Shown piece by piece: positions 25,855 to 35,894 of a DNA stretch of 64,000 bases; the stretch's first letter is position 1, and each line of letters opens with the position of its first letter. Under the pieces are notes generated by a model, which worked only from the letters and a program-made list of their open reading frames with translations, had not been told where the DNA came from and did not search any database. Made by a program: the position numbers and the translations under genes. This stretch comes from Anaerolineaceae bacterium (GTDB lineage Bacteria > Chloroflexota > Anaerolineae > Aggregatilineales > Phototrophicaceae): assembly GCA_020634135.1 (NCBI GenBank), contig JACKCG010000005.1, positions 248,001 to 312,000 on the forward strand, read 5' to 3'.

Positions 25855-27084
25855 GTGCAAGATACCTACACGATTATCGAACTCACAACCTATATCCGCG
25901 AACTGTTCGAGGTGGATTTTCGCCTGCAAGATGTGTGGGTCACAGGAGAAATCTCGAATCTCCGTCAGGCTGCTTCCGGTCACTGGTACTTCACCCTCAA
26001 AGACAGTCAGGCACAATTGAAATGTGTCATGTGGCGCTCCAGCGCTGAGCAGCAGGCCATCGTCCCACGGGATGGTGACGCGGTGCTGGCACATGGCCGG
26101 GTCAGCGTCTATGAAGCGCAGGGTGCTTACCAACTCTATGCCGATCAGATCCGCCCGGTAGGTGCGGGCAATCTCTACCAGCAGTTTGAACAACTCAAAG
26201 CCAGGCTGGATGCAGAAGGCCTGTTTGATGCCGACCGCAAACGCCCGATTCCGGCGTTCCCCCGGAAGATTGGCGTCGTTACATCGGCTAGCGCGGCAGC
26301 CTTCCAGGATATTCAGAATGTGCTGCGGCGGCGTTTTCCCCTCGCAGAAGTGATTCTCAGCCCGACACTTGTGCAGGGCGCAGACGCTCCGCCGCAGATT
26401 GTGGCCGCTATCGAGCGCCTCAACCAGCACACTGACGTGGATGTGATTCTTATCTGTCGCGGTGGAGGCAGCATTGAGGACCTGTGGGCCTTCAACGATG
26501 AGGGGGTCGCCCGCGCCGTTGCCGCCAGCCGGATTCCCACAGTCAGTGGCGTGGGTCACGAAATAGATTTCACGATTGTGGATTTTGTCTCGGATGTCCG
26601 CGCCCCCACCCCGTCAGCGGCGGCGGAAGTGGCTACACCCAACCTGGACGACCTGCGCCTGGCCGTGCGTGACCTGAACACTTATCTGGCGACTCTGATC
26701 AGAGATGTATTGGACACCGTGGAGAGTAACTTAAGATTGAGCCAGCGGGAGTTGGAACACGTTTCTCCCGTGAATACCATTCGTGGACAACGCCAACGTA
26801 TAGATGATTGGCAGGTTCGCCTGGATAATCACCAGAAAACACTGATTACCCTGTGGCGTGAACGCCTGTCAAGCCGGGCAGCCGCTCTGCATGCCGCCAG
26901 CCCGCAGTCTATCCTGGCGCGTGGTTATGCCATTGTGTCCCGCAGCGACGACAAAACCCGCATTCCGGCTGCAAAAGGCGTCAAGCCCGGCGAGGGCATC
27001 ACCATTCAATTCCATGATGACGAACTGAAAGCGCGAGTAGAGGACAAGGATTCACATGAGCGATATAAGCGCACTCTCTTTTGA
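25855..27084 (+). CDS. xseA: Exodeoxyribonuclease VII large subunit
   Basis: Catalytic subunit of the ATP-independent single-strand exonuclease VII. The GTG start is preceded by AGAGG. The 409 residues have the N-terminal OB-fold (VWVTGEISNLRQAASGHWYFTLKD), then the XseA catalytic region with GVVTSASAAAFQDIQNVL near 137, CRGGGSIEDLWAFNDE near 200 and VSGVGHEIDFTIVDFVSD near 229, and a coiled-coil C-terminus ending in a small domain with ILARGYAIV. It overlaps xseB by 29 bp. Confidence 0.96.
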   Translation: MQDTYTIIELTTYIRELFEVDFRLQDVWVTGEISNLRQAASGHWYFTLKDSQAQLKCVMWRSSAEQQAIVPRDGDAVLAHGRVSVYEAQGAYQLYADQIRPVGAGNLYQQFEQLKARLDAEGLFDADRKRPIPAFPRKIGVVTSASAAAFQDIQNVLRRRFPLAEVILSPTLVQGADAPPQIVAAIERLNQHTDVDVILICRGGGSIEDLWAFNDEGVARAVAASRIPTVSGVGHEIDFTIVDFVSDVRAPTPSAAAEVATPNLDDLRLAVRDLNTYLATLIRDVLDTVESNLRLSQRELEHVSPVNTIRGQRQRIDDWQVRLDNHQKTLITLWRERLSSRAAALHAASPQSILARGYAIVSRSDDKTRIPAAKGVKPGEGITIQFHDDELKARVEDKDSHERYKRTLF

Positions 27085-27271
27085 ATCGGCCTTCGCCGAA
27101 CTTGAACAGATCATCAGCAAGCTGGAAATGGGCGATCTGCCGCTCGAAGAATCGGTAATCCTGTTTGAACGTGGACGCCACCTTTCCGAACACTGTCAGA
27201 ATCTGCTGGATAAAGCCGAACTGCGCGTCAATCAACTGGCGAATGACGGGCAAACCAGTCCTCTCACTTGA
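27056..27271 (+). CDS. xseB: Exodeoxyribonuclease VII small subunit
   Basis: A 71-residue helical protein that binds the XseA coiled coil. FESAFAELEQIISKLEMGDLP followed by LEESVILFERGRHL is the standard family pattern. It begins inside xseA, so the two subunits are coupled in translation. Confidence 0.95.
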   Translation: MSDISALSFESAFAELEQIISKLEMGDLPLEESVILFERGRHLSEHCQNLLDKAELRVNQLANDGQTSPLT

Positions 27272-27284
27272 ATTCCAGCCAGCA

Positions 27285-28388
27285 TTATGGCTTTTTAGCG
27301 AGCGGAATCGCCACCGAAACATGGGTGTATTCATCCGGTCGGCTGTCTATCACCAGCTCCCCGCCATGTAATTCCACAATACGGCGGGCAATAATCAGGC
27401 CAAACCCGATGCCCGGATACTCGTTCTGGATGCGCCCAAATTGCATATAAGCGCCAACCTGGGCGATCTGTTCAGGCTTCATACCCCGCCCCTGATCGTG
27501 AATGGATAGTTTATACATCTGTTCTTGCACAGTGGCGGCCACTTTTACCGGGGTGCCAGATTCCGAGAACTTAAAAGCATTGTCAATCAACTCTTCTACA
27601 ATTTTCTTCAGATGCTCTTCGCGGATAGCCACCCGCTCCTGGTCATGAACATCAAGCTGCACATCTGCTTCCCGCTGAGCAATCTGCGCCCGGTGCAGGA
27701 CTTCATTTTCAATCACCACTTTAGCATCGTCTATCACGTATCCGCGCATTTTGGCAACCTGAGCCGGGTCGGTCAAGGTGATTTTTAGCTGAGCATAAGT
27801 CAGGTATTTTTCGATAAGACGGTACAATCGTGTCGCCGCATCATGAATATACTGCGCCATTTCCTGAATTTCCGAAGCACTCATCGAGTCGCTATCGGTG
27901 ACCAGCATATCCGAAAATCCCAGAATACCGGTCAACGGCGTTCGTAATTCATGCGGGACCGATGTGATGATGTTTTCACGCAGGTCATCCAGGCTTTTTT
28001 CAGCAATACGCGCATACGCCCGCTGCTTTTTCAACTGTGCTCGGATCACCGCCATGAGGTTATTAACCTCAAATGGTTTGGTGACAAACGCATTCGCTCC
28101 CATACCTTGCGCCTGACGATTAGAATACCGGTCTGTCTTGGCGGTCAGAAAAATAAACGGGATCGTCGCTGTGATCGGATCGTCCTGAAGCTCATCCAGC
28201 ACCCCATAACCGTCTAGTTCCGGCATCATGATGTCACAGATAATCAGGTCTGGCAGGTAGCGGCGGGCAATATCCACCCCGATACGCCCATTCTCTGCCT
28301 CATAAACCTCAAATCCTTCATAGCTCAACATTTCTACGACATCTTTACGCAGGGATGCATTATCTTCGACAATCAGAACCTTTTTCAT
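27285..28388 (-). CDS. Hybrid response regulator-histidine kinase
   Basis: A soluble protein of about 367 residues with a receiver domain at the N-terminus (phospho-acceptor Asp in CDIMMPELDG near 52, Lys in TKPFE near 104) followed by HisKA (phospho-His in PHELRTPL near 145) and HATPase_c (N-box EELIDNAFKFSE near 260, G-boxes DQGRGM and GIGFGLIIARRI). The ATG at 28388 is favoured by AGGTGG; an in-frame GTG lies at 28394. The larger sensor lies 8 bp upstream in the same orientation, so the pair likely forms one phosphorelay. No DNA-binding output domain is present. Confidence 0.92.
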   Translation of the reverse strand: MKKVLIVEDNASLRKDVVEMLSYEGFEVYEAENGRIGVDIARRYLPDLIICDIMMPELDGYGVLDELQDDPITATIPFIFLTAKTDRYSNRQAQGMGANAFVTKPFEVNNLMAVIRAQLKKQRAYARIAEKSLDDLRENIITSVPHELRTPLTGILGFSDMLVTDSDSMSASEIQEMAQYIHDAATRLYRLIEKYLTYAQLKITLTDPAQVAKMRGYVIDDAKVVIENEVLHRAQIAQREADVQLDVHDQERVAIREEHLKKIVEELIDNAFKFSESGTPVKVAATVQEQMYKLSIHDQGRGMKPEQIAQVGAYMQFGRIQNEYPGIGFGLIIARRIVELHGGELVIDSRPDEYTHVSVAIPLAKKP

Positions 28389-28402
28389 ACCCACCTACTC
28401 GG

Positions 28403-31400
28403 TTAACCTGCAATAAATTTACATGGTAATGTAATGATGAAACTCGTCCCAACATTTACCTCGCTGTTCACAATCACGCTGCCACCATAGAAATCAACGA
28501 TTTTCTTTACGATCACCAGCCCCAGGCCTGCTCCCTGGTTGGTGGGGGCATTACTGCCGCGATAAAAGACTTCAAATAAGCGTTCCTGGTCGGCCTCCGG
28601 TATCCCGATCCCTTGATCCTGAACCGTCAGCGTCGCCTTGTTTTTTACTTGCTCCAGCGTTAGTTTTACCAGACTCCCTGCCACAGAGAACTTCACAGCA
28701 TTTTCCAGCAGCTTATTGACGATATGCCGCAGCGAATTGACATCCATTTTAAGGATAACATCATGATCTGGATGTATGAAAGTAATGCTATGTGAGCCAT
28801 GTGTTATTGTTTCAATTTCCTGTATCATCTGCTCGCAAACCTGCACGGCATTTGCCGTGACATCGTCCCCATCAGGATGCTGGTACGGCACCGATTGATT
28901 CAGAATACTCATGTTATCAATCAGATGAACCATATTGTGAATCTGGTCTTCAATCTGACCCAGACGTTTATCTCGCTGCTCTACTGCCATGCGATCATAG
29001 TAATTCCTGAGCAGTTCCGCCGATGTCATCATGACCGCCAACGGAGTCCGAAACTCATGCGATGCCCGCGCCATGAAAGACGCACGCAGTTCATGAAATT
29101 CCCGCTCCCGTTGAACTGCCTCAAGCAGGCGGTTTTCATCCTGCTTGCGGCGGGTAATATTGTGCATCACGCACACGACACCACTGACCTGCCCTTCGCT
29201 CGCCAACAGTGGCGAAAGCGCAATTTCGAGATCAACAGAAGTCTCGCCGGGTGCATGGGCAACAATCTCCTGTTCACGTGGCCGGTTATAGGCAATCACA
29301 TCGGCCAGCGCCCGTTCCAGATCAGCAGCACTCTCCGGTGCAACCAGATCCTTTAATAATACTTCCTCGTCCTCACCTTCCCTGACTTTGAAAAGTCGCC
29401 GAAAAGCGGTGTTACTCCGTTCAACCCGGCCATCCAGTCCGATCAGGATAATCGCATCACTGGTATACTCAACAATGGCCTCGATCTGCTCCGTTGTTTC
29501 GCGCAATTGCCGGGTACGTTCCTCGACATGAATCTCCAGTGTTTTCGTATGCTGTGCATTCTCAAGTGCCATAGCCGCCCGCTCGGCAAAGGCATTCAAA
29601 ATAAGCAGATCATTTTCTGTGAAGGCATTTAGTTCTTCACTTTGCATGTCCAACGCGCCGATGACCTCTTTGCGGCTGTTAAACAGCGGTATTGCCAGTT
29701 CGGAAAGAGTCCGGGAATCATTCAGGAGATAACGGGGATGCTGACGAACATCCGGGGCATAAACCGTCTGCCCACTACGCATCGCATAGGGAACCAGTCC
29801 CTGGCCGGTCAGACTGAGCTGAATACTGATATTAATCCGGTAAGTGCCCGCCCTTGCCAGGCGAATGATATTTCCGGTATCTTGCTCAACAAGCAGCACG
29901 CCACAGTCCAATTGACCAAACTCATTGACAACTGTCTGGACAATTTCCTGCCCTAAAACGGCAATATCCGTCTTATTCAGTGATGCAAATAAAAAGGCCG
30001 TTGCCCGATTCATCATCTCGGCCTGCGCGTGTATTCGGGCATTCCGCACGGCCATTGCCACCTGGGATGCAAAACTAAACAGTGCCTCGGCATCCTTATC
30101 ATTGAACTGATTGGGTATTTCACTATCTACGTGCAGGAAACCGATGACCTCACCCCAGGCAATTATCGGGGCTGTTAAGTTGGAGCGAATCCACGCCACC
30201 TCTGGCCTGTGAAGCCAATCCGGCCATTCCCTGGTATCGGCGATCGCAAGCGCACGCTTGCTCTCCATAATCCGGCGATAGTTTGAAGGCACATCCAGGG
30301 GAAATCTTAATGATAAAATGGTCTTCTCATCCTGACCGCGTTGTTGGTATCCCCGGCACCGAACTATATGAACTTCCTGGCCCTCGATCAAAGCAACCGA
30401 TGAAGTCGTATGCGGCACCACACGTGCCGCCTGAATCAAAATCTGATCCAGCACCACGTCCAAATCGAGTGTGCTGTTCAATACCACTGCCGTATCGCGC
30501 AAGGCGTCAGCCAGATGCCGCTGCCATATCTCATCGGCTTCCACCTGTCTGCGCCCGGTAATATCACGGAGAATGCTCTGAATGTACACCGGTTCGCCGT
30601 TTTCGCCGCGCACGACTTCCACATTGACTTCAACACTTAATAGATGACCGTCTTTATGGCGAAAGGTACGCTCATAGGGCGGGATACGCTCGCCGGCCAG
30701 CAACTTCTCGGTTACCTGCCGGTTGGATGCAAGTTCCTCTGCGCTGATTACATCAGACATGGGCAAGTGTTGTAGTTCGTCAGCACCATAGCCGAACAAC
30801 TCGACAGCGCGTTGATTGCTCGCAATATAATTTCCTTGCACATCAGCAATGAAAATCGCGTCATTTAACTGTTCAAACAGTGCTTCATACCGGAGCTGGT
30901 CGTATGCTTTCTCGCGGGCCATTTCCTGTTCGCGCCGCTTCGCCGTCTTTAGCCCGGTTATATCCCGCAAAACACCCCAGGCGGCTGTACCATCTCTATA
31001 GGGCAGACTGGTGACAAAAGCTTCGACATGGATTTCATGTCCATTCTTATGGATAGCGACGAAATCAAAACAGGCTTCAGTTTCTTCGCCAGTTGCAAAC
31101 CTGGTAAGATGGTCGCTGACAAGCTCACGGCTTTCAATTCCCACAGCGCCCAACACATCGAAATCGGGACTACAGATCTCGGTTGCGTCGTAACCAGACA
31201 AGTCCTTCAAAGCCGCGTTTACAAACTCAAACTGTCCATTAAAGTACAACCCCATTGCATCTTTGGAATTTCGTGCCATGCTTTCAAGAATAAAGCGGTA
31301 ATCAAGCGGTAGTGTGATAAATGGAAGAAGTTTTGTGCGGATATCCTGTTCATGGACGGGTTCGATTAGATAATCGTCCCCACCAGCCTGATACAAATGA

Positions 31401-31681
31401 TCCAGCATTGCACGATCAAGCGTCCGAACCATCATGAAAATATGAGTGTTGCCAGTTGCTGTCTGGCGGATTCGCGCGACCAGATCGTAAGCATCGCCGT
31501 TCGGCCAGTCCGCAGCCAGTAATATGACAGAAAACGAGACTTTCTGGCATATCGTGGTGACCTCCTCTAACTGGCTCGCTTCCGCAATCGGGGTAATATA
31601 GAATGTAAGAATATTAACCAGATTCTTTCTTATAGCCGCGTCAGGATGTGCAACGAGAATTTGCGGGGGACTGCGGAACAT
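28403..31681 (-). CDS. Multi-domain PAS/GAF sensor histidine kinase with pseudo-receiver
   Basis: A 1092-residue cytoplasmic sensor without membrane segments. In order: a receiver-like domain (5-125), PAS (about 135-250), PAS (about 262-385, ending DITGRRQ), GAF (about 405-560), GAF (about 575-725), PAS (about 745-865, ending NITRRKQ), HisKA with SHEFRTPL near 888, and HATPase_c with LLENAVKFS and DQGIGIPE. In the first domain the Asp normally phosphorylated is Ala (VILLAADWP) and the acidic pair near the N-terminus is replaced by H-P, so it cannot act as a normal receiver. No ligand can be named. Confidence 0.92.
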   Translation of the reverse strand: MFRSPPQILVAHPDAAIRKNLVNILTFYITPIAEASQLEEVTTICQKVSFSVILLAADWPNGDAYDLVARIRQTATGNTHIFMMVRTLDRAMLDHLYQAGGDDYLIEPVHEQDIRTKLLPFITLPLDYRFILESMARNSKDAMGLYFNGQFEFVNAALKDLSGYDATEICSPDFDVLGAVGIESRELVSDHLTRFATGEETEACFDFVAIHKNGHEIHVEAFVTSLPYRDGTAAWGVLRDITGLKTAKRREQEMAREKAYDQLRYEALFEQLNDAIFIADVQGNYIASNQRAVELFGYGADELQHLPMSDVISAEELASNRQVTEKLLAGERIPPYERTFRHKDGHLLSVEVNVEVVRGENGEPVYIQSILRDITGRRQVEADEIWQRHLADALRDTAVVLNSTLDLDVVLDQILIQAARVVPHTTSSVALIEGQEVHIVRCRGYQQRGQDEKTILSLRFPLDVPSNYRRIMESKRALAIADTREWPDWLHRPEVAWIRSNLTAPIIAWGEVIGFLHVDSEIPNQFNDKDAEALFSFASQVAMAVRNARIHAQAEMMNRATAFLFASLNKTDIAVLGQEIVQTVVNEFGQLDCGVLLVEQDTGNIIRLARAGTYRINISIQLSLTGQGLVPYAMRSGQTVYAPDVRQHPRYLLNDSRTLSELAIPLFNSRKEVIGALDMQSEELNAFTENDLLILNAFAERAAMALENAQHTKTLEIHVEERTRQLRETTEQIEAIVEYTSDAIILIGLDGRVERSNTAFRRLFKVREGEDEEVLLKDLVAPESAADLERALADVIAYNRPREQEIVAHAPGETSVDLEIALSPLLASEGQVSGVVCVMHNITRRKQDENRLLEAVQREREFHELRASFMARASHEFRTPLAVMMTSAELLRNYYDRMAVEQRDKRLGQIEDQIHNMVHLIDNMSILNQSVPYQHPDGDDVTANAVQVCEQMIQEIETITHGSHSITFIHPDHDVILKMDVNSLRHIVNKLLENAVKFSVAGSLVKLTLEQVKNKATLTVQDQGIGIPEADQERLFEVFYRGSNAPTNQGAGLGLVIVKKIVDFYGGSVIVNSEVNVGTSFIITLPCKFIAG

Positions 31682-32064
31682 TGGAAACCTGAACTCTACT
31701 CACGCTAACAGACAGAATCACCATACAAGTTGACCACGATTTGATAGCGATCAGGACTTACACGGTCACCTTGCGGGTCAAAGGGCTTATCAAAAAGCTT
31801 GCATCCACCGGACAAGCAGAAGCCTATTCCTAAAGGATACCCGTATTTTATCTAGAACTACATAAGCCTTTTGCCCAGGCAGAATTTCTCCCTCAACCGC
31901 GACGCCCTAAAACCTTATCTCAAAAGGCCGGGCATTATACCCATATATCTATTGTACCAGTATGTATCAATAGCAAAAACAAACATTCCTTTTTCAAACG
32001 CAATGTAAACGAAACGAAAACCGGGGCAGATGTTTACAGACTCATGATCGGACATCCTGTGTGG
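31682..32064. other. Intergenic stretch upstream of the sensor operon
   Basis: No coding frame with family character was seen. A minus-strand TATAAT (31934-31939) is the best promoter candidate for the sensor operon, which would give a 5' leader of about 240 bases. The stretch is AT-richer than its surroundings. I saw no known riboswitch. Confidence 0.4.
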
Positions 32065-32892
32065 CTAGGCCGTCGCTAATGTCCCCAGAGCAACCAGCAA
32101 TAGGATGACGACACCAGCCAGGATGCGGTAGTAACCAAACAACACAAATGAATTGTGAGAGACATACCGCAGCAGCCAGTCAATCGAAAACCAGGCAACA
32201 ATGCCCGAAACAACCGCCCCCAGCGCCAGCATACCAACCTCTTGTGTACTGGTAATTTGATCCAGACTGGAGATTAGTTCATATATGGTCGCCATACCCA
32301 GCGTGGGTATCGCCAGATAAAATGAGAACCGTGTCGCGGCCTGACGTGACAACCCGCTTTGCATCCCACCAATGATTGAAGCGCCCGAACGCGAAACCCC
32401 CGGAATTAAAGCCGTGATCTGGACAACACCCACTATAAGGGCCTGGCGCAGTGTGATGGCGGTCAATTCTTCCGGCGTACTGCCCTGGTCTGTTGGCGGC
32501 GGGCGGCGTTCGATCAGGAGAAAGATTACCCCGCCGATAATCAATGAAATGGCAACCACCACTGGCGAGAACAGGACATCTTTAATCCAGTGACGCAGCA
32601 AAAAGCCGAAAAACGCCGCCGGTAAAAAGGCGATGAACACCCCCAACCAGAAATGCCGCACAGAAGGATCAGAGGGGAAAGTCTTGAACTGGTGAAACAG
32701 TTCGCTTCGGTAATAGACGACTACGGCCACAATCGCGCCGAGCTGGATAAAAATCTCAAAGGTACCGTTGAGACTGCCCTCAAAATTCAAGGCCGCCGCC
32801 GCGACAATCAGATGCCCGGTGGAGGAAATAGGCAGAAATTCCGTCACACCTTCAATAATGCCAAGCAATACAACCTTCACCCACTCAATCAA
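32065..32892 (-). CDS. uppP: Undecaprenyl-diphosphatase UppP (BacA)
   Basis: It dephosphorylates undecaprenyl diphosphate to recycle the lipid carrier of cell-wall synthesis. The start is TTG with GGAGGGG before it. The 275 residues form about eight membrane segments and carry both signatures: EGVTEFLPISSTGH near residue 14 and PGVSRSGASIIGGM near 170. Loss of this activity raises bacitracin sensitivity in known bacteria. It lies 47 bp after the phosphodiesterase gene and is likely co-transcribed with it. Confidence 0.97.
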   Translation of the reverse strand: MIEWVKVVLLGIIEGVTEFLPISSTGHLIVAAAALNFEGSLNGTFEIFIQLGAIVAVVVYYRSELFHQFKTFPSDPSVRHFWLGVFIAFLPAAFFGFLLRHWIKDVLFSPVVVAISLIIGGVIFLLIERRPPPTDQGSTPEELTAITLRQALIVGVVQITALIPGVSRSGASIIGGMQSGLSRQAATRFSFYLAIPTLGMATIYELISSLDQITSTQEVGMLALGAVVSGIVAWFSIDWLLRYVSHNSFVLFGYYRILAGVVILLLVALGTLATA

Positions 32893-32939
32893 AATACCCC
32901 TCCGTTTTTAGCGGATAATAAACTAACCATCGGCCACCT

Positions 32940-33737
32940 TCACTTCTCCGGGCTGTCCGTGAACGCTTCAGCAACCACCACACCCTCCCAATCGGGATGT
33001 GGCGGAACCCCCAGAAGACGAGCCACCGTCGGCGCAGTATCCAGCAAAGACACAGGTTGCTGGATGACATGGCCCGTTTTTATACCACGCCCGGTAATAA
33101 ACCAGGGTATCGTCATATCGGCGGGGATGTCATGACCGTGATCGCGCTCGTGGCCGCCGTGATCGCTATGCACGATAAACGTCGTATCCGCGTCGCCTGC
33201 CGCCATCATCCGCCCAACCAGGGTATCCACCAGGCGCACATGCTGGAGATACCCCTCAGACATCCAGCCAAAAGCGTGTCCCGCAGTATCCACCGTGCCG
33301 TAGTAGACAAACAGGAAGTCCAATTTAGCGGATGCGATTTGCTCGGTGGCAGTCCGGGCAACCCACTCATCACCATCCATTGAATACGCGGTATCCTCAA
33401 AACATGAGTAGTGCAGATGCCCCGGACGATTCAGGTCACGCAATTGTTCCCAGTTATAGATAAACCCGGAACGTTTACCATGTGCCTTCAGATGTTCGAC
33501 CAATCCTGTCACAGGTCGCGCCATCGAATGCCAGGTGTTGTCCGTAATCCCATGTCGCGCTGGTGGAACACTGTGAAAGATCGAGACATGACAAGGTAGT
33601 GTCACCGACGGCATGACCGAACACGCCACCAGGGTATAGGCGGAACGCGCCCGCAGCCCGTCCAGAAACGGCGCATCAGTTGCGGTGATCGCATCAGGCC
33701 GCAGGCCATCTACCATTATGAACACCACACGCCCCAT
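32940..33737 (-). CDS. Type I phosphodiesterase/nucleotide pyrophosphatase-like protein
   Basis: An alkaline-phosphatase-superfamily hydrolase of about 265 residues. The ATG at 33737 has AGGAGAG before it; the frame is open to 33776. Metal ligands and nucleophile are visible: MVDGLRPD (first Asp), the Thr nucleophile in SVTLPCHVSIFHS near 47, YYGTVDTAGHAFGW near 140, and HSDHGGHERDHG near 190. No signal peptide, so it is probably cytoplasmic or exported by another route. The substrate (phosphonate, nucleotide, phosphodiester) cannot be read from sequence. Its 3' neighbour is uppP. Confidence 0.85.
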   Translation of the reverse strand: MGRVVFIMVDGLRPDAITATDAPFLDGLRARSAYTLVACSVMPSVTLPCHVSIFHSVPPARHGITDNTWHSMARPVTGLVEHLKAHGKRSGFIYNWEQLRDLNRPGHLHYSCFEDTAYSMDGDEWVARTATEQIASAKLDFLFVYYGTVDTAGHAFGWMSEGYLQHVRLVDTLVGRMMAAGDADTTFIVHSDHGGHERDHGHDIPADMTIPWFITGRGIKTGHVIQQPVSLLDTAPTVARLLGVPPHPDWEGVVVAEAFTDSPEK

Positions 33738-33915
33738 ATCACCACTCTCCTGATAACCCGGCACGCCACACTCCAACAGCGTAGCATACTGCCTATCGTA
33801 CAGTTACGCCAGTCCTTAGGAGAGAGTCCATCATGCCCTTTTGGACAATGTCACCAGCAACTGAAGCATGATACACTTCGGTTGTTTCAAGATGGTATTC
33901 CCCGGTGAGGTGTGT

Positions 33916-35184
33916 GTGTCTCAATATTTACGACTACTGCAGAAGAACCCCGATTATACCCGTTTGTGGTTAGCACAGGTAGTCAGCCTGCTGGGGGACT
34001 GGTTCAACACCATTGTGTTGTCGGCTCTGGTCGCCAATTACAGTGGTGGCTCTGGTACGGCGGTAAGCGGCTTCCTGCTGGCGCGGTTTATCCCCTCACT
34101 CATCATCGGCCCCTTCGCCGGAACGCTCATAGACCGCTTCAACCGCAAGAACCTGCTGATTGCCAGTGATGTAAGCCGGGCGCTGGTTGTCCTGCTCCTG
34201 CTGTTTGCCACCGGCCCGGATACGCTGTGGCTGATCTACCTGCTGACCTTCATCCAATTTTCGCTTTCAACCGTCTTTGAGCCGGGGCGCAACGCAATTA
34301 TGCCCAGCCTGCTCCATAAGGAAGACCTGGTGCTGGCGAACACGCTCGGCAGTGTCACCTGGTCCGTCATGTTAGCCGGGGGCGCAATCATCGGTGGACT
34401 GGTAGCGGCCTCATTTGGGGCGGCATTTGCCCTCATAGTCGATTCCATCACGTTCCTGGTCTCGGCAGTGCTTATCGCCGGAATCACAGTTCGCCCGGAT
34501 TATGTTCGTGCGGTTCATCAGGATACCGCCGCCCCAACCAGCACGGAACGCGGCTTCCGGGATGGCCTGCGTTATCTGCGCCAGCGCCCCGGACTCGCGG
34601 CGACGCTGCTGGTCAAACTGGGGCAAAGCCTGGGCAACGTAGATGCGCTGATGATTATTTATGCTACTGAGCTGTTTGTCGTCGGTGAAGACGGCATCAT
34701 CTCCCTTAGCCTGATGTACGCTGCTTTTGGGTTGGGCGCGGTGATCGGCCCGTTAGCACTCAACCACTTCAACGATGGCAGCGTGCGTGTCATGCGCCGC
34801 CTGATTATCATCGGTTACGCCTGGATTACACTGGCCTGGCTGGTGTTCGGCGGGGCGAGCAGCCTGGCACTGGTTTCACTGGCGCTTGTGGTGCGGGCTA
34901 TGGGTGGCTCAGTTAACTGGACATACAGCTCGGTCATTATTCAAAAAAGTGTGGCGGATGAATACCTGGGGCGCATGTTCTCGCTCGATATGATCGGCTT
35001 CCAGCTCGCCAGCGCCGCCAGCATCCTCATAACCGGCCAGTTGGTAGACTCGCTGGGGGTAGAAAACGTCAGGGTCATCGTCCTGGGGATGGGCGCGCTC
35101 AGCCTCGTACCGCTCGTCCTGTGGGGCTGGGTCGTCCGCTACATGGAGAAACGCCGTCCAGCAGTGGCAGCGGCAGGGGATTAA
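33916..35184 (+). CDS. MFS transporter (EntS/MefA-like)
   Basis: A 12-segment membrane transporter of about 422 residues. I chose the GTG at 33916 (V-SQYLRLLQKN) because GGTGAGG precedes it; the frame is open to an ATG at 33868. Family signs are LWLAQVVSLLGDWFNTIVLSAL in TM1, the loop-2 motif GTLIDRFNRKNLL and FQFSLSTVFEPGRNAIMPSL. This subgroup exports siderophores, macrolides or other small molecules; the substrate is unknown. The following methyltransferase starts 2 bp after its stop, so they are an operon. Confidence 0.9.
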   Translation: MSQYLRLLQKNPDYTRLWLAQVVSLLGDWFNTIVLSALVANYSGGSGTAVSGFLLARFIPSLIIGPFAGTLIDRFNRKNLLIASDVSRALVVLLLLFATGPDTLWLIYLLTFIQFSLSTVFEPGRNAIMPSLLHKEDLVLANTLGSVTWSVMLAGGAIIGGLVAASFGAAFALIVDSITFLVSAVLIAGITVRPDYVRAVHQDTAAPTSTERGFRDGLRYLRQRPGLAATLLVKLGQSLGNVDALMIIYATELFVVGEDGIISLSLMYAAFGLGAVIGPLALNHFNDGSVRVMRRLIIIGYAWITLAWLVFGGASSLALVSLALVVRAMGGSVNWTYSSVIIQKSVADEYLGRMFSLDMIGFQLASAASILITGQLVDSLGVENVRVIVLGMGALSLVPLVLWGWVVRYMEKRRPAVAAAGD

Positions 35185-35186
35185 CC

Positions 35187-35879
35187 ATGCTCGCCCGCAT
35201 CCTGCGCCGCCTGCTCCCTGCACCCATCCCGCCCACGCTGCCCAGTCTGGAAGCCTACCAGCGGTGGGCAGCAGCGTATCCCCCACACGCCCATAATGCC
35301 CTCATGCAGGCTGAACAAGCCGCAATGGAGCAGTTATTATTACCTCTGGCGGGGAAAGTTGTCCTGGATTTAGCCTGTGGGACAGGGCGTTACGGTCTGT
35401 TGGCGCGGGACGCCGGGGCGCGAACCGTCATGGGGATAGACAACAGTGCTGCTATGCTCCGGCAGAATCCACTGCCACACATCGCGCTGGCGACCAGCGA
35501 AGCTGTTCCGTTAGCTGGAGAATCGGTGGATGTAATACTGTGCGGGTTGGCGCTGGGACATCTCCCCCAATTGAAACCGTCACTTGTGGAAATCAGCCGG
35601 GTGTTGAAGCCCGGCGGTTATGCCCTCATCAGTGACTTTCACCCCTTCATTTTTCTGAACGGACAGCGCCGCACCTTCACCGCGCCGGACGGCAAGACCT
35701 TCGCCGTAGAACATTATGCCCATCTGTACGCTGACTATCACGCCGGGGTACAGGCCGCTGGTTTATCGGTGGAACAGGTCTTGGAACCACGTTTGGGCGA
35801 GGACAAAACAGTGCGCTTCGCTGGAGAAGCTGTACCTGGCACGCCTGTGATTATCGCCTACCGGCTGCGGAAACCGTAG
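35187..35879 (+). CDS. Class I SAM-dependent methyltransferase
   Basis: About 230 residues, starting at the ATG at 35187 after GGGGA. A Rossmann methyltransferase: motif I VLDLACGTGRYGLLA near residue 57, the acidic end of strand 2 in MGIDNSAAM, motif IV VDVILCGLALGHL, and SRVLKPGGYALISDFHP. The C-terminal GETVP-like region (GEAVPGTPVIIAYRL) is common in small-molecule or ubiquinone-type enzymes. The substrate is unknown; coupling to an exporter hints at modification of an exported compound (inference). Confidence 0.88.
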   Translation: MLARILRRLLPAPIPPTLPSLEAYQRWAAAYPPHAHNALMQAEQAAMEQLLLPLAGKVVLDLACGTGRYGLLARDAGARTVMGIDNSAAMLRQNPLPHIALATSEAVPLAGESVDVILCGLALGHLPQLKPSLVEISRVLKPGGYALISDFHPFIFLNGQRRTFTAPDGKTFAVEHYAHLYADYHAGVQAAGLSVEQVLEPRLGEDKTVRFAGEAVPGTPVIIAYRLRKP

Positions 35880-35894
35880 ACTACTCTCCACAAC

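Noticed and set aside
31682..32064. tRNA or riboswitch in the longest intact gap
   Set aside because: No T-loop (GTTCRA) context, cloverleaf or known aptamer core could be found.
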